From assembly GCA_964439215.1 (NCBI GenBank), contig CAYTNY010000004.1:1-51912 (forward strand): a stretch of DNA of 51,912 nt, in the 5' to 3' direction. Below, one piece after another: positions 42,125 to 49,338 of this stretch. Position 1 is the first letter of the stretch. Every line of letters starts with the position of its first letter. A program made the translations under genes and the position numbers. Origin of the DNA: CAYTNY01 sp964439215. Its GTDB lineage: Bacteria > Oederibacteriota > PGYV01 > CAYTNY01. The notes below the pieces were generated by a model. That model searched no databases and was not told the DNA's origin. It saw only the letters and a program-made list of their open reading frames with translations.

Positions 42125-42508
42125 TTACAACCGGTTATTTTCATTGTTGTTGATATACATTTCAATATTTTCTTTGTATGCGTGTTTAAGTATAATGAAC
42201 GATAAGTGTATATCATATATATCTTCTTTTTCTTTCTTTGCGCAGTCAATAACTTCGCAGCATCCTTTTACATAACCGTATTCACCAAGATCAAACTCAA
42301 CAAGCACAACATCTTCCGCATTGATAAAATGCTTTGTATTCATCGTCAGGCCCTTGGTGCCCAGCCGTATCATTGCTGCGTTTTTAAACAATCCCTGTGA
42401 ATCTTCATCATTTTTGTCAAGAACTTTATATTTCACACCATTTTTTACGGGAATAACCTGTTTGTCCCGTATTAGTATGTCCAGTTCCTTTGCATAATCA
42501 GATGCCAT
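42125..42508 (-). CDS. Small cytosolic protein, possibly PilZ-like
   Basis: This 127-residue protein has no signal or membrane part. It has a basic N-terminal half (ILIRDKQVIPVKNGVKYKVL) and a beta-rich second half (AMIRLGTKGLTMNTKHFINAEDVVLVEFDLGEYGYVKGCCEVIDCA). That pattern recalls a PilZ barrel, with RLGTKGLTM where the (D/N)xSxxG c-di-GMP motif would be. The first Arg-rich motif is not clear, so c-di-GMP binding is doubtful. It is monocistronic, with a strong terminator downstream and a divergent helicase gene upstream. Its identity remains open. Confidence 0.55.
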   Translation of the reverse strand: MASDYAKELDILIRDKQVIPVKNGVKYKVLDKNDEDSQGLFKNAAMIRLGTKGLTMNTKHFINAEDVVLVEFDLGEYGYVKGCCEVIDCAKKEKEDIYDIHLSFIILKHAYKENIEMYINNNENNRL

Positions 42509-42759
42509 AATATCACCATCCTACATTATTAAATGCAAGTACCATACCACAAAAACATACATAAAAAAGCCTTTAAAATAAAGAAAATTTTAATACAAAA
42601 AAGAACTCTAATGTCCCGCGGGGGGCATTATGGCTCTGTTGGGACAAAATAGACATATAAAATAATTATAATGATGAGGTTTTGTAACTTTATTGTCATT
42701 TTATAAGGGTATATTCTTTTGGTGAAAAGCTGTTTGTTTCATTTCTTTCTCTACGGGGT

Positions 42760-43109
42760 TGAATTGTAAAATGAATTGCAGCATCTAAAACATCCGGAAA
42801 TACATTGAAATATAAACCATCCCCCTCTCCCTCTATGAGCAAAGGATGAATGCTTTCATGCTTTGCCGGTATTTACTATAAATATAATCAGAAAAATACC
42901 GAAAATGGAACAGGGAGAGGGTTAAGCAGCGGCAGGATACTTTGTAATACAAGTTAATGCTTAAAACAAGAAATAAGGGTAAGGGACAGCTCTATAAGAT
43001 AGGAAAGCGTCCTGAGGGAAACATAAATAACTGTATGAATTTAAGCACTCCGGCATGCGCGAAAAAAGGACTTCGGTTCTATCAAGTGCCGCAATAAAAC
43101 CTGCAGGCC
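42760..43109 (+). repeat. Dispersed MITE-like repeat, copy H
   Basis: This copy is complete: left end TGAATTGTAAAATGAATTGC, CCCTCTCCCTCT, the direct GCTTTGCCGGTATTTAC module (42837-42911), GGGAGAGGG, GCAGCGGC, and the right end finishing at 43107. It lies in the divergent gap between the 127-aa gene and the helicase gene and points toward the helicase. The remainder of the gap (42509-42759) has a small GC stem at 42612-42631 and nothing else I can name. Confidence 0.9.
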
Positions 43110-43139
43110 GGAGTTTTTTCTCTTACGGCATAAAATAAA

Positions 43140-43168
43140 TTGACATATGGTCCAAATAATACTATAAT
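43140..43168 (+). promoter_or_regulatory. Consensus promoter of the DEAD-box helicase gene
   Basis: Perfect TTGACA (43140-43145) and perfect TATAAT (43163-43168) have a 17-nt spacer. The -35 lies 32 nt after the end of repeat copy H. The leader is about 95 nt, long enough for regulation. Confidence 0.9.
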
Positions 43169-43268
43169 GATTAAAATTAGATGAAAGAATAATATAGTGG
43201 AAATGATTTTCCCGCCAAAACATAGTCCCCTGTATTTACAGTCATCAAAAAACAAACAGGAGAAAACT

Positions 43269-44504
43269 ATGCAGAGAAAAGATGTATTTAGAGAAAACCA
43301 GAACAATGCTCCCGCTGACGCGGCAAGCAATGAAAATTTTTACGGCTTAGGCATTGCGCCCGGTCTTTTGGAAGTGCTGGAGAAATATAAATTTGTAAAA
43401 CCAACGCCTATCCAATATAAAGCCATACCTATTGCAATAAAGGGCCAGGATCTTGTCGGAATCGCACAAACAGGAACAGGCAAGACTCTTGCTTTTGGGA
43501 TACCCATGGTCCAGCAGCTTGCTCAGACAAATAACACAGGACTGATTGTTGTACCTACAAGAGAACTTGCGGTGCAGGTAAATGAAACAATTGCCAAGCT
43601 TACTCCCGCGTTTAAGATGAAAACCGCTGTTTTGATAGGCGGGCAGCCTATGTACGGGCAAATGGCAAAGCTGAAGAAAAAACCGCGTATTATCATAGCC
43701 ACACCCGGGCGTCTGATTGATCACCTTGAACGCAAAACAGTAAAGCTGGATCATACCCGCAACGTGGTTCTTGATGAAGCGGACAGAATGCTTGATATGG
43801 GTTTTATGCCGCAGCTCAGGCAGGTTCTAAGAAGACTTCCCCGCCCCAGGCAGATAATGCTTTTTTCAGCGACAATGCCCACGGATATCGTTAATATAGC
43901 CACATCTTATATGAAAATGCCGGTAAGAGCGGAAATTGCGCCTCCGGGAACCGCTACAGAACTTGTTACACAGGAGCTTTTTGTAGTGAAATCAGAAAAT
44001 AAATTCAAAGCGCTTTCAAAGCTTTTGAAAGATTACAAAGGATCTGTTCTGCTTTTTGCAAGAACAAAGCGCGGCGTGGCGATCGTAACCAGAATGCTGA
44101 AAAATGCCGGGCACCCTGCCGCGGAAATTCATTCCGACAGGACAATGGGCCAGAGAAAAGACGCGCTTGAAGGATTCAAGTCAGGCAAATACAGAATACT
44201 TGCCGCGACAGACATAGCATCAAGGGGCATAGATGTTTCAGGTATAGAGCTCGTTATAAATTACGACCTGCCTGATGATCCCGAAAATTACGTTCACAGA
44301 ATAGGCAGAACCGGCCGCGCCGGAATAAAGGGCCATTCTATAACATTTGCGACACCTGACCAGCGCAGGGACATAAAAAGCATTGAAACCATGATAAAAA
44401 CAGCGATACCTCTTTCCGCAAGGCCTGAATCGGAGAAGTTTGTTCATAAAAAACCGGTGCTTTTATGGTCCAGCAAAGGAAAAAAGTTCGGGCGCAGAAG
44501 ATAA
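43269..44504 (+). CDS. DEAD-box RNA helicase (RhlE-like)
   Basis: The protein has 411 residues from ATG 43269, which follows CAGGAGA; the longer frame from 43197 lacks a ribosome site. All DEAD-box motifs are present: the Q motif (KPTPIQYKAIP), motif I AQTGTGKT, Ia PTRELA, Ib TPGR, II DEAD, III SAT, IV LLFARTK, V ATDIASRGID and VI HRIGRTGRAG. The C-terminus is a short basic tail (KGKKFGRRR). It unwinds structured RNA, probably in ribosome assembly or mRNA turnover. The long leader is reminiscent of cold-induced helicase genes, which is inference. Confidence 0.95.
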   Translation: MQRKDVFRENQNNAPADAASNENFYGLGIAPGLLEVLEKYKFVKPTPIQYKAIPIAIKGQDLVGIAQTGTGKTLAFGIPMVQQLAQTNNTGLIVVPTRELAVQVNETIAKLTPAFKMKTAVLIGGQPMYGQMAKLKKKPRIIIATPGRLIDHLERKTVKLDHTRNVVLDEADRMLDMGFMPQLRQVLRRLPRPRQIMLFSATMPTDIVNIATSYMKMPVRAEIAPPGTATELVTQELFVVKSENKFKALSKLLKDYKGSVLLFARTKRGVAIVTRMLKNAGHPAAEIHSDRTMGQRKDALEGFKSGKYRILAATDIASRGIDVSGIELVINYDLPDDPENYVHRIGRTGRAGIKGHSITFATPDQRRDIKSIETMIKTAIPLSARPESEKFVHKKPVLLWSSKGKKFGRRR

Positions 44505-44871
44505 AATAAAGATCTTATCCGCGCTGTTGTGTATATACGGGGTTTAAGCGCGGCGCAGCCTTCTGAATATTTCACCGGCTGTTTTTGAAAACAAAGCGCC
44601 GGTGCGTTATTATAATTTTTTCATATACCGCATGCAATACGTGCGATATGCCGGGGTTATTTTGATCCTGTAAAACTTCCGCGCCGGGGGGCGGCAGAAT
44701 GAGTATAATATTTTTGCGGAAACTCGTCCGGATTCCGCCGCTGTGGTTTTTGTCCGTTATAGAGATTTTAGCGGAACTGCCGTGTTTTTTCCCGGGATTC
44801 AGGTCTGCGGGGCGCTTATGCGCCGTAAATAAAAGAATAAATACCGCAAAAAACGGTTAAAGGTTTTGGTA
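44505..44871. other. Intergenic stretch between convergent genes
   Basis: No gene is recognised. A short stem GGCGC-TTAT-GCGCC lies at 44812-44825, and GCGCCGGTGCG-like GC-rich patches occur, but none has a T-run. No dispersed-repeat copy is present. Confidence 0.35.
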
Positions 44872-45561
44872 TTATCTGCCGCGCCCCTTTGGATCATAAT
44901 TTAAAAGTTCTATATGATATACGGGTGTATCCCCTCTCACGTAACCGGCGCCTTTGCCGAACCAGAATATGCTTTCTTTGAATCCTTTGCCGCCGCCGTC
45001 GTCAATCAGGTTCTGTATTTTATATGTTTTAATATCTTTACCGTTTACAGTTATGATCTCTTTTGCTTTTATTTCCGCTTTTATTGTTCCTTCGCGTTTT
45101 ATTTTAAAAAGTTTGAATGCGTCAATGGTTCCCGTGAAATCAACTTCCCATTTCTTCCCCACTTCAAGAGGATAAAGCATCATGGGTATGGGCGGTTCAA
45201 GATCCACCGTAAAAAACAGAAAATCCATAAACGGCACAGGATATCTTATGGATGAAATATAGCACCCTGTCTCGTCCGCGTATATTACGTTTTTGGTGCT
45301 TTCGATAGGTGTGTAATAAACATAGTGGACTTTTTTTTCATCATCAATATGCTTATTCTGAATGTATGCTTCAAAATCAAAGTTATCCTCAGGCTTATTC
45401 TGCCAGTAGCCGTTGTATATCCAGAGAGAATCCATGTTATTGGGCGAGTATAAATACGGATCCTTTTCATCGGATTCATCAAAAGCCGCGGCATTAAACG
45501 CAGGGATTAAGAGTGCGGATAAAATAGCCGCCGCTAAAAAATGTTTTTTGTTTTTTTTCAT
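44872..45561 (-). CDS. Secreted or periplasmic protein, function unknown
   Basis: This 229-residue protein has a signal peptide (HFLAAAILSALLIPAFNAAA). The mature part is beta-rich with many aromatic residues (DSLWIYNGYWQNKPEDNFDF, PLEVGKKWEVDFTGTIDAF, GTIKAEIKAKEIITVNGK, FKESIFWFGKGAGYVRGD). The last portion resembles DUF3108-type periplasmic proteins (LxVGxxW, then an ESxWFxxGxGxV ending). No function is known. It stands alone, divergent from the glycine-zipper lipoprotein gene. Confidence 0.65.
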   Translation of the reverse strand: MKKNKKHFLAAAILSALLIPAFNAAAFDESDEKDPYLYSPNNMDSLWIYNGYWQNKPEDNFDFEAYIQNKHIDDEKKVHYVYYTPIESTKNVIYADETGCYISSIRYPVPFMDFLFFTVDLEPPIPMMLYPLEVGKKWEVDFTGTIDAFKLFKIKREGTIKAEIKAKEIITVNGKDIKTYKIQNLIDDGGGKGFKESIFWFGKGAGYVRGDTPVYHIELLNYDPKGRGR

Positions 45562-45761
45562 TCCCGAACCTTGTATATTTTTTTTAGTAATATAAAAAAT
45601 TATATTAATTAAATCTGATTATAGCATTTATATATATATATGTACAGGATTTCATTTATACTATTTGTTCTGAGAACTTTAAACATAACAAAAATTGCTT
45701 TTGTCATAAAATATGGTATAATTTTAATAATTAACAAAAAAATTATTGTGGGGAGGCTGTT

Positions 45762-46127
45762 ATGAAAATTATCGTTGGTATAATTCTGTCTGCAGTGATT
45801 TTAACTTCATGCGCAACTGTTCAGGAATCGGATGATTTTACCCGGCCGAAAATCACTCCGGAAGATGAAAAACGCTACACAACAACCAAGGTGATATCCG
45901 CTTTTATCGGTACTGTAATCGGAGGATTTCTGGGATATTTAGCGGTGCAGGGAGATGGAGACGGAGGCAAGACCGCCCTTTCAAGTACCGCGGGAGCAGC
46001 GGCAGGCACAGCAGCAGGCTGGTTTCTGGGCAGGACAATTACCGTGGAAATGGAAAAACACAGAACAATTGATGATTCCAAACTGGAAGAGAATATGATG
46101 GAATACCGGATGCTTGAAGGCAGGTAG
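45762..46127 (+). CDS. Glycine-zipper lipoprotein
   Basis: This 121-residue protein has a lipoprotein signal MKIIVGIILSAVILTSC (anchor Cys17). Two hydrophobic glycine-zipper stretches follow (ISAFIGTVIGGFLGYLAV and SSTAGAAAGTAAGWFLGRTI), as in OmpA-associated or SlyB-like lipoproteins, then a charged C-terminus. It likely sits in the outer membrane. The ATG follows GGGGAGG. A TATAAT at 45717-45722 with a weak -35 precedes it. The stop codon lies inside the stem of the terminator. Confidence 0.75.
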   Translation: MKIIVGIILSAVILTSCATVQESDDFTRPKITPEDEKRYTTTKVISAFIGTVIGGFLGYLAVQGDGDGGKTALSSTAGAAAGTAAGWFLGRTITVEMEKHRTIDDSKLEENMMEYRMLEGR

Positions 46128-46160
46128 AACTAAACTTCAGTTTGGTTCTACCTGCTTTTA
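46120..46160 (+). terminator. Rho-independent terminator overlapping the stop codon
   Basis: GCAGGTAGAACTAAAC (46120-46135) pairs with GTTTGGTTCTACCTGC (46140-46155), a 16-bp stem with a TTCA loop, followed by TTTTA. The TAG stop is inside the left arm. Confidence 0.85.
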
Positions 46161-46557
46161 AAAAATATTCTCGAGGTACTTTCCGCCCTCCTTGAATTTA
46201 AAACTCCCCAATCGCCTTCACAATAAATAATGCAAGTTATATGCCGCAAATTAAACAAAAAAAATATACCTGTTTTATATTAAAATGCGCAGTTTTTTGC
46301 GCGTTTTTTTTGTTTTCTTTAATATTTTACCGGAAAATGGTTTAAATACTGCATCCGGCAGATTAAAACAGCGGCATTGTATGACATTATAAAATTTCAA
46401 GCTGCCCTGCCCGGTCCGGGTTCAGAATTGCTGCCGTATAATTATATAGTTTGTATTCCCGTGTTTTTTATGGACAGATTATTTTTTGTGAAAAAGAATA
46501 TGCTGTTAAAAGATATCCGCGGCCGCATAAATTAAAGATTCTGTCTGTTTTTTTTGC
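46161..46557. other. Intergenic stretch with an orphan terminator
   Basis: A terminator at 46282-46311 is preceded by no gene of its own. The rest is AT-rich and without a plausible frame. It ends at repeat copy I. Confidence 0.4.
46282..46311 (+). terminator. Second, orphan rho-independent terminator
   Basis: AAAATGCGCA (46282-46291) and TGCGCGTTTT (46298-46307) pair around GTTTTT and run into eight Ts. It lies about 120 bases after the lipoprotein terminator, so it may back that up or end a small RNA. Confidence 0.75.
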
Positions 46558-46845
46558 TGAATTGTAAAATGAATTACAACACCCAAAACATTCATAAGTA
46601 CATCAAAACACACTTCTTCTTTCTTCATGGGCCGTTTTTGTCTGAATATCCTGCTTAATCGCCGGTTTATATCATACTGTGCTCCGCCGCTGCTTATCCC
46701 GGGCATTCTCAATGAATTGCCTTGGAAAGTTTGCCGGGATAGCGCGGCGCCCTGTAAAAATATAAGAAACTGTATGGATTAAGTGTTCCGGTATGTGCGG
46801 AAAAAAACTTTGATTCCGGCGGGCGCCGCAGTAAAACCGCTGTTT
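46558..46845 (+). repeat. Dispersed MITE-like repeat, copy I (divergent, core inverted)
   Basis: The left end TGAATTGTAAAATGAATTAC is at 46558. The central block (46640-46700, CCTGCTTAATCGCCGGTTTA and GCTCCGCCGCTGCTTATCC) is the reverse complement of the CAGCGGCTGAAC...GGCGATTAAACAGG block of other copies. The right end (GCGCCGCAGTAAAACC) is worn and stops near 46844, 16 nt before the rpsT -35. Confidence 0.8.
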
Positions 46846-46860
46846 TTTTAAAAGAAATCA

Positions 46861-46889
46861 TTGACAAAAGCCTTTTAATACTATACTAT
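46861..46889 (+). promoter_or_regulatory. rpsT promoter
   Basis: TTGACA at 46861-46866 pairs with TACTAT at 46884-46889 (17-nt spacer), or TATACT at 46882-46887 (15 nt). The leader is about 30-40 nt with ACGGAGGT as the ribosome site. Confidence 0.7.
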
Positions 46890-46926
46890 CTTAAATATTG
46901 TAAAAAAAAATACGGAGGTAGTTTAA

Positions 46927-47184
46927 ATGCCGAATATAAGGTCTAAAAAGAAAGATGTAAGAAAGATAAAGAAACGCACTGTCAAGAACAAAGCAGAGAG
47001 ATCAGGAGTCAGGACCGCGGTGAAAAAAGCCAAGACCGCGCCGGAAGATAAAAAACAGGAGCTTCAGTCAACCGCGTATTCTGTTATTGATAAATCATTA
47101 AAAAAAGGAATAATCAAAAAGAATACGGCTGCCAGATATAAATCAAGGATCGCGAAATCAGGCAAAAAGACAAAAGCGGCTTAA
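46927..47184 (+). CDS. rpsT: 30S ribosomal protein S20
   Basis: This 85-residue, very basic, helical protein begins MPNIRSKKKDVRKIKKRTVK and contains the S20 blocks NKAERSGVRTAVKKAK and GIIKKNTAARYKSRIAK. Length matches S20 (about 85-90). It binds 16S rRNA early in assembly. It is monocistronic, with a consensus GGAGGT. Its TAA and the holA stop share the palindrome TTAA, so the two convergent genes overlap by 4 bases. Confidence 0.96.
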   Translation: MPNIRSKKKDVRKIKKRTVKNKAERSGVRTAVKKAKTAPEDKKQELQSTAYSVIDKSLKKGIIKKNTAARYKSRIAKSGKKTKAA

Positions 47185-48224
47185 CGCTTAATTTTCTTTT
47201 TTTCCATTCTTGAAAATATTTTCTGAAGCATGATCGTAAGCACTGTCTTTGCGGATCTGCGCGAAGACAGTTTGATTTTTTTATCCGCTTCCTTTATTAT
47301 TCTTAATATATCAACATAAGGGATCGTCATAAATTCAGCGGACTGTTTTTTCACGGGCCAGAATGACCTGCCGAAAACCCGCTGCGCCTTTTGCTCCTGT
47401 TTTGTCTGCATATAATAGATAAGCCTGTAGGACCTGCGCACAGAAGAATAAATGCTTCCCAGTATCATTTCCGGCGCCATGTCATCATAGACTGCGTCAA
47501 AAACCTTAAATGCCTTTTCAGAGTTCCCGCTTAAAACCGAATTTGTAAGCGCCCATATATCATAGCGGTGGTCAACGCCTTTTACACTGTTGAAATCTTC
47601 TTTTGTGATTTCAGCGCGTGTTCCTGCCATAAGTATAAGTTTGTCAATTTCATTTTTTATTGTTCCTGTATCCTCATTTGCTTCGCTGATAATATAATCA
47701 AGAACTTCGCGGTCAATTGTTTTTTTGTTTGAGGCGGTATATTCCAGCGCCCATTGGCCGGCATTAAGCGCGCCCGTGCCTGTAAAATCAATGATGTTTT
47801 TCTGTTTTATGCCGGCATCCGCAAGCGCTTTTTTTCTCGGGGCGCTCAGGCTGCCCGTGGTGGTAAGAATAACAAAAACATCGGCTGGGATCCCTTTTTT
47901 TATAAAGCCAAGAAGTCTTTCCAGCGGTTCTTTGTTAAGTTTGTATATTTCATTTAAAACCGCTATTTTTGAGGAAGAGAACATTGACTGCGTCATCATG
48001 AATTCAAAAGCATCCTCAAGAGAAGCTTCATCCCCTTCTGTTTCCGCGCTTTTCTTTGAAAAGTCATATGAACCGACAGCGGAAGAATCCGGCCGCGGGC
48101 CGAAAATCTTTCCGGCGAGAGCATTTGTGAATTCCCTGAAGAAAAAGCTGTCATCCCCGCCCAGAACATATATGTTTCCGGGTGTTTCCCCTATGTATTC
48201 CGTAATCCTTTTATTTGCGGCCAT
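47181..48224 (-). CDS. holA: DNA polymerase III subunit delta
   Basis: This 347-residue protein has the delta-subunit layout: the N-terminal YVLGGDDSFFFREF, a clamp-opening region (SSSKIAVLNEIYKL), and a C-terminal collar domain with DIWALTNSVLSGNSEKAFKVF and MILGSIYSSVRRSYRLIYYM. It opens the beta clamp within the clamp loader. It is the last gene of the leuS-lptE-unknown run, 3 bases after its neighbour, an arrangement (leuS-lptE-holA) common in diderms. Confidence 0.92.
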   Translation of the reverse strand: MAANKRITEYIGETPGNIYVLGGDDSFFFREFTNALAGKIFGPRPDSSAVGSYDFSKKSAETEGDEASLEDAFEFMMTQSMFSSSKIAVLNEIYKLNKEPLERLLGFIKKGIPADVFVILTTTGSLSAPRKKALADAGIKQKNIIDFTGTGALNAGQWALEYTASNKKTIDREVLDYIISEANEDTGTIKNEIDKLILMAGTRAEITKEDFNSVKGVDHRYDIWALTNSVLSGNSEKAFKVFDAVYDDMAPEMILGSIYSSVRRSYRLIYYMQTKQEQKAQRVFGRSFWPVKKQSAEFMTIPYVDILRIIKEADKKIKLSSRRSAKTVLTIMLQKIFSRMEKKKIKR

Positions 48225-48227
48225 TTT

Positions 48228-48782
48228 TCAGTCCTTTAATTCAAAAAAGGTAACGGTAAGAAGATCTCCGTTAAGATAAAGTTCTATATGATAAAGTCCT
48301 TTTTCAGCGGGAAGTTTTTCCTGTCCGTTCTCGGAAAAACTTTCTTTTATGCCTATATAATTTGTAAAAACATAGGGGACGTATTCCCGCCCGCTGACGT
48401 TTATTTTTTTGGCGGAATCCGCAGGTATTGTCCATGTCATTATCTTTTCCGAGATGACATCTCCGGAAGGCGTGATCCACCGGTTTTCAAATACCATTTC
48501 GTCTTCATACAATGTTTCATCGGAATACATAATATAAGGATTTATAAACAGATGCTGCGTTTCCCTCATTGGAAAATTAAGCTCCCGCGCCGGAAACAGC
48601 ATATACGCAAAATACTGAACCACTTTATGCTGTTTTCTGAAGAACCAGTTTGTGCTGTCTGCCGGATAATTATTTATAAGCCCGCTGCAGGTTGTGACAT
48701 GCCCGAGAAGAACATCGCGGGCGGCATTGGATGATGCCGCGCAGAAAAGCACCAGAACAGTCAGGATCAGAAATCTTTTCAA
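48228..48782 (-). CDS. Secreted protein between lptE and holA, function unknown
   Basis: This 184-residue protein has a signal peptide (MKRFLILTVLVLFCAASSNA). The mature part is beta-rich (VVQYFAYMLFPARELNFPMR, EDEMVFENRWITPSGDV, GLYHIELYLNGDLLTVTFFE). It resembles small envelope beta-sandwich proteins, but I recognise no family. It overlaps lptE by 4 bases (ATGA) and ends 3 bases before holA, so it is tightly coupled. By position a role in LPS or outer-membrane biogenesis is possible. Confidence 0.68.
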   Translation of the reverse strand: MKRFLILTVLVLFCAASSNAARDVLLGHVTTCSGLINNYPADSTNWFFRKQHKVVQYFAYMLFPARELNFPMRETQHLFINPYIMYSDETLYEDEMVFENRWITPSGDVISEKIMTWTIPADSAKKINVSGREYVPYVFTNYIGIKESFSENGQEKLPAEKGLYHIELYLNGDLLTVTFFELKD

Positions 48783-49288
48783 TTTGTCCTCCCGTAAATA
48801 ACCCTTCTTACGACCTTTGCCGCGAGATTATCAAGCACTCTGACCCTTGCTGTTTCCTCTGTTTCCGCGGGCATACCGAGGTTATTGACCACATAATATG
48901 TAGTTTCCTCCCAGATATCTTCGGTCCTGTAAATTTCCACCTGCTCTTTATTGCTGAAAAAACTCAGATCAATATATATTCTCATTCTGTATTGCTGCGG
49001 CACCTGGTTTGAATCAAACAAAATGGGGGTTGTTACGTATTTTGTTATTATCCCTTTTACAACGGCGTCCGCTTTGTACACTTCGGCAATATCCACTTTT
49101 CCGTCAGTTAAGAACTCATCAATGGTCCGGGATGTAAGATACTGCTCCAGCCCGTATTTATCCGTATTGTTGATAAAAACAGGCACAGCAATACTGTTAA
49201 TGTCAGGCGGAAGTTCTGCCCGGGGCATATAGTGGGCGCATCCGAACAGGAATATTCCGGCTGTTATTAAGAACACAAATTTTCTCAT
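48779..49288 (-). CDS. lptE: LptE-family LPS-assembly lipoprotein
   Basis: The protein has 169 residues from ATG 49288; AGGAGA lies 8 bases upstream, and the TTG at 49303 overlaps that site and is rejected. The lipoprotein signal RKFVFLITAGIFLFGC anchors it. The LptE fold is marked by LPPDINSIAVPVFINNT, GLEQYLTSRTIDEFLTDGKVDI and ADAVVKGIITKY. LptE plugs LptD and helps place LPS in the outer leaflet. It is the best single sign here that the cell has an LPS-bearing outer membrane. It follows leuS by 50 bases. Confidence 0.88.
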   Translation of the reverse strand: MRKFVFLITAGIFLFGCAHYMPRAELPPDINSIAVPVFINNTDKYGLEQYLTSRTIDEFLTDGKVDIAEVYKADAVVKGIITKYVTTPILFDSNQVPQQYRMRIYIDLSFFSNKEQVEIYRTEDIWEETTYYVVNNLGMPAETEETARVRVLDNLAAKVVRRVIYGRTN

Positions 49289-49338
49289 CAGATTTCTCCT
49301 CAAATTAGTATATAATCTAATTATAACCTTTTTTCTGT

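Noticed and set aside
43197..43268. 24-codon N-terminal extension of the helicase frame
   Set aside because: Starts at a codon with no ribosome site; ATG 43269 has CAGGAGA and opens the normal helicase N-terminus.
1..46845. CRISPR array as explanation of the repeated intergenic sequence
   Set aside because: Copies are kilobases apart, hundreds of bases long and not separated by uniform spacers; no cas genes are present.
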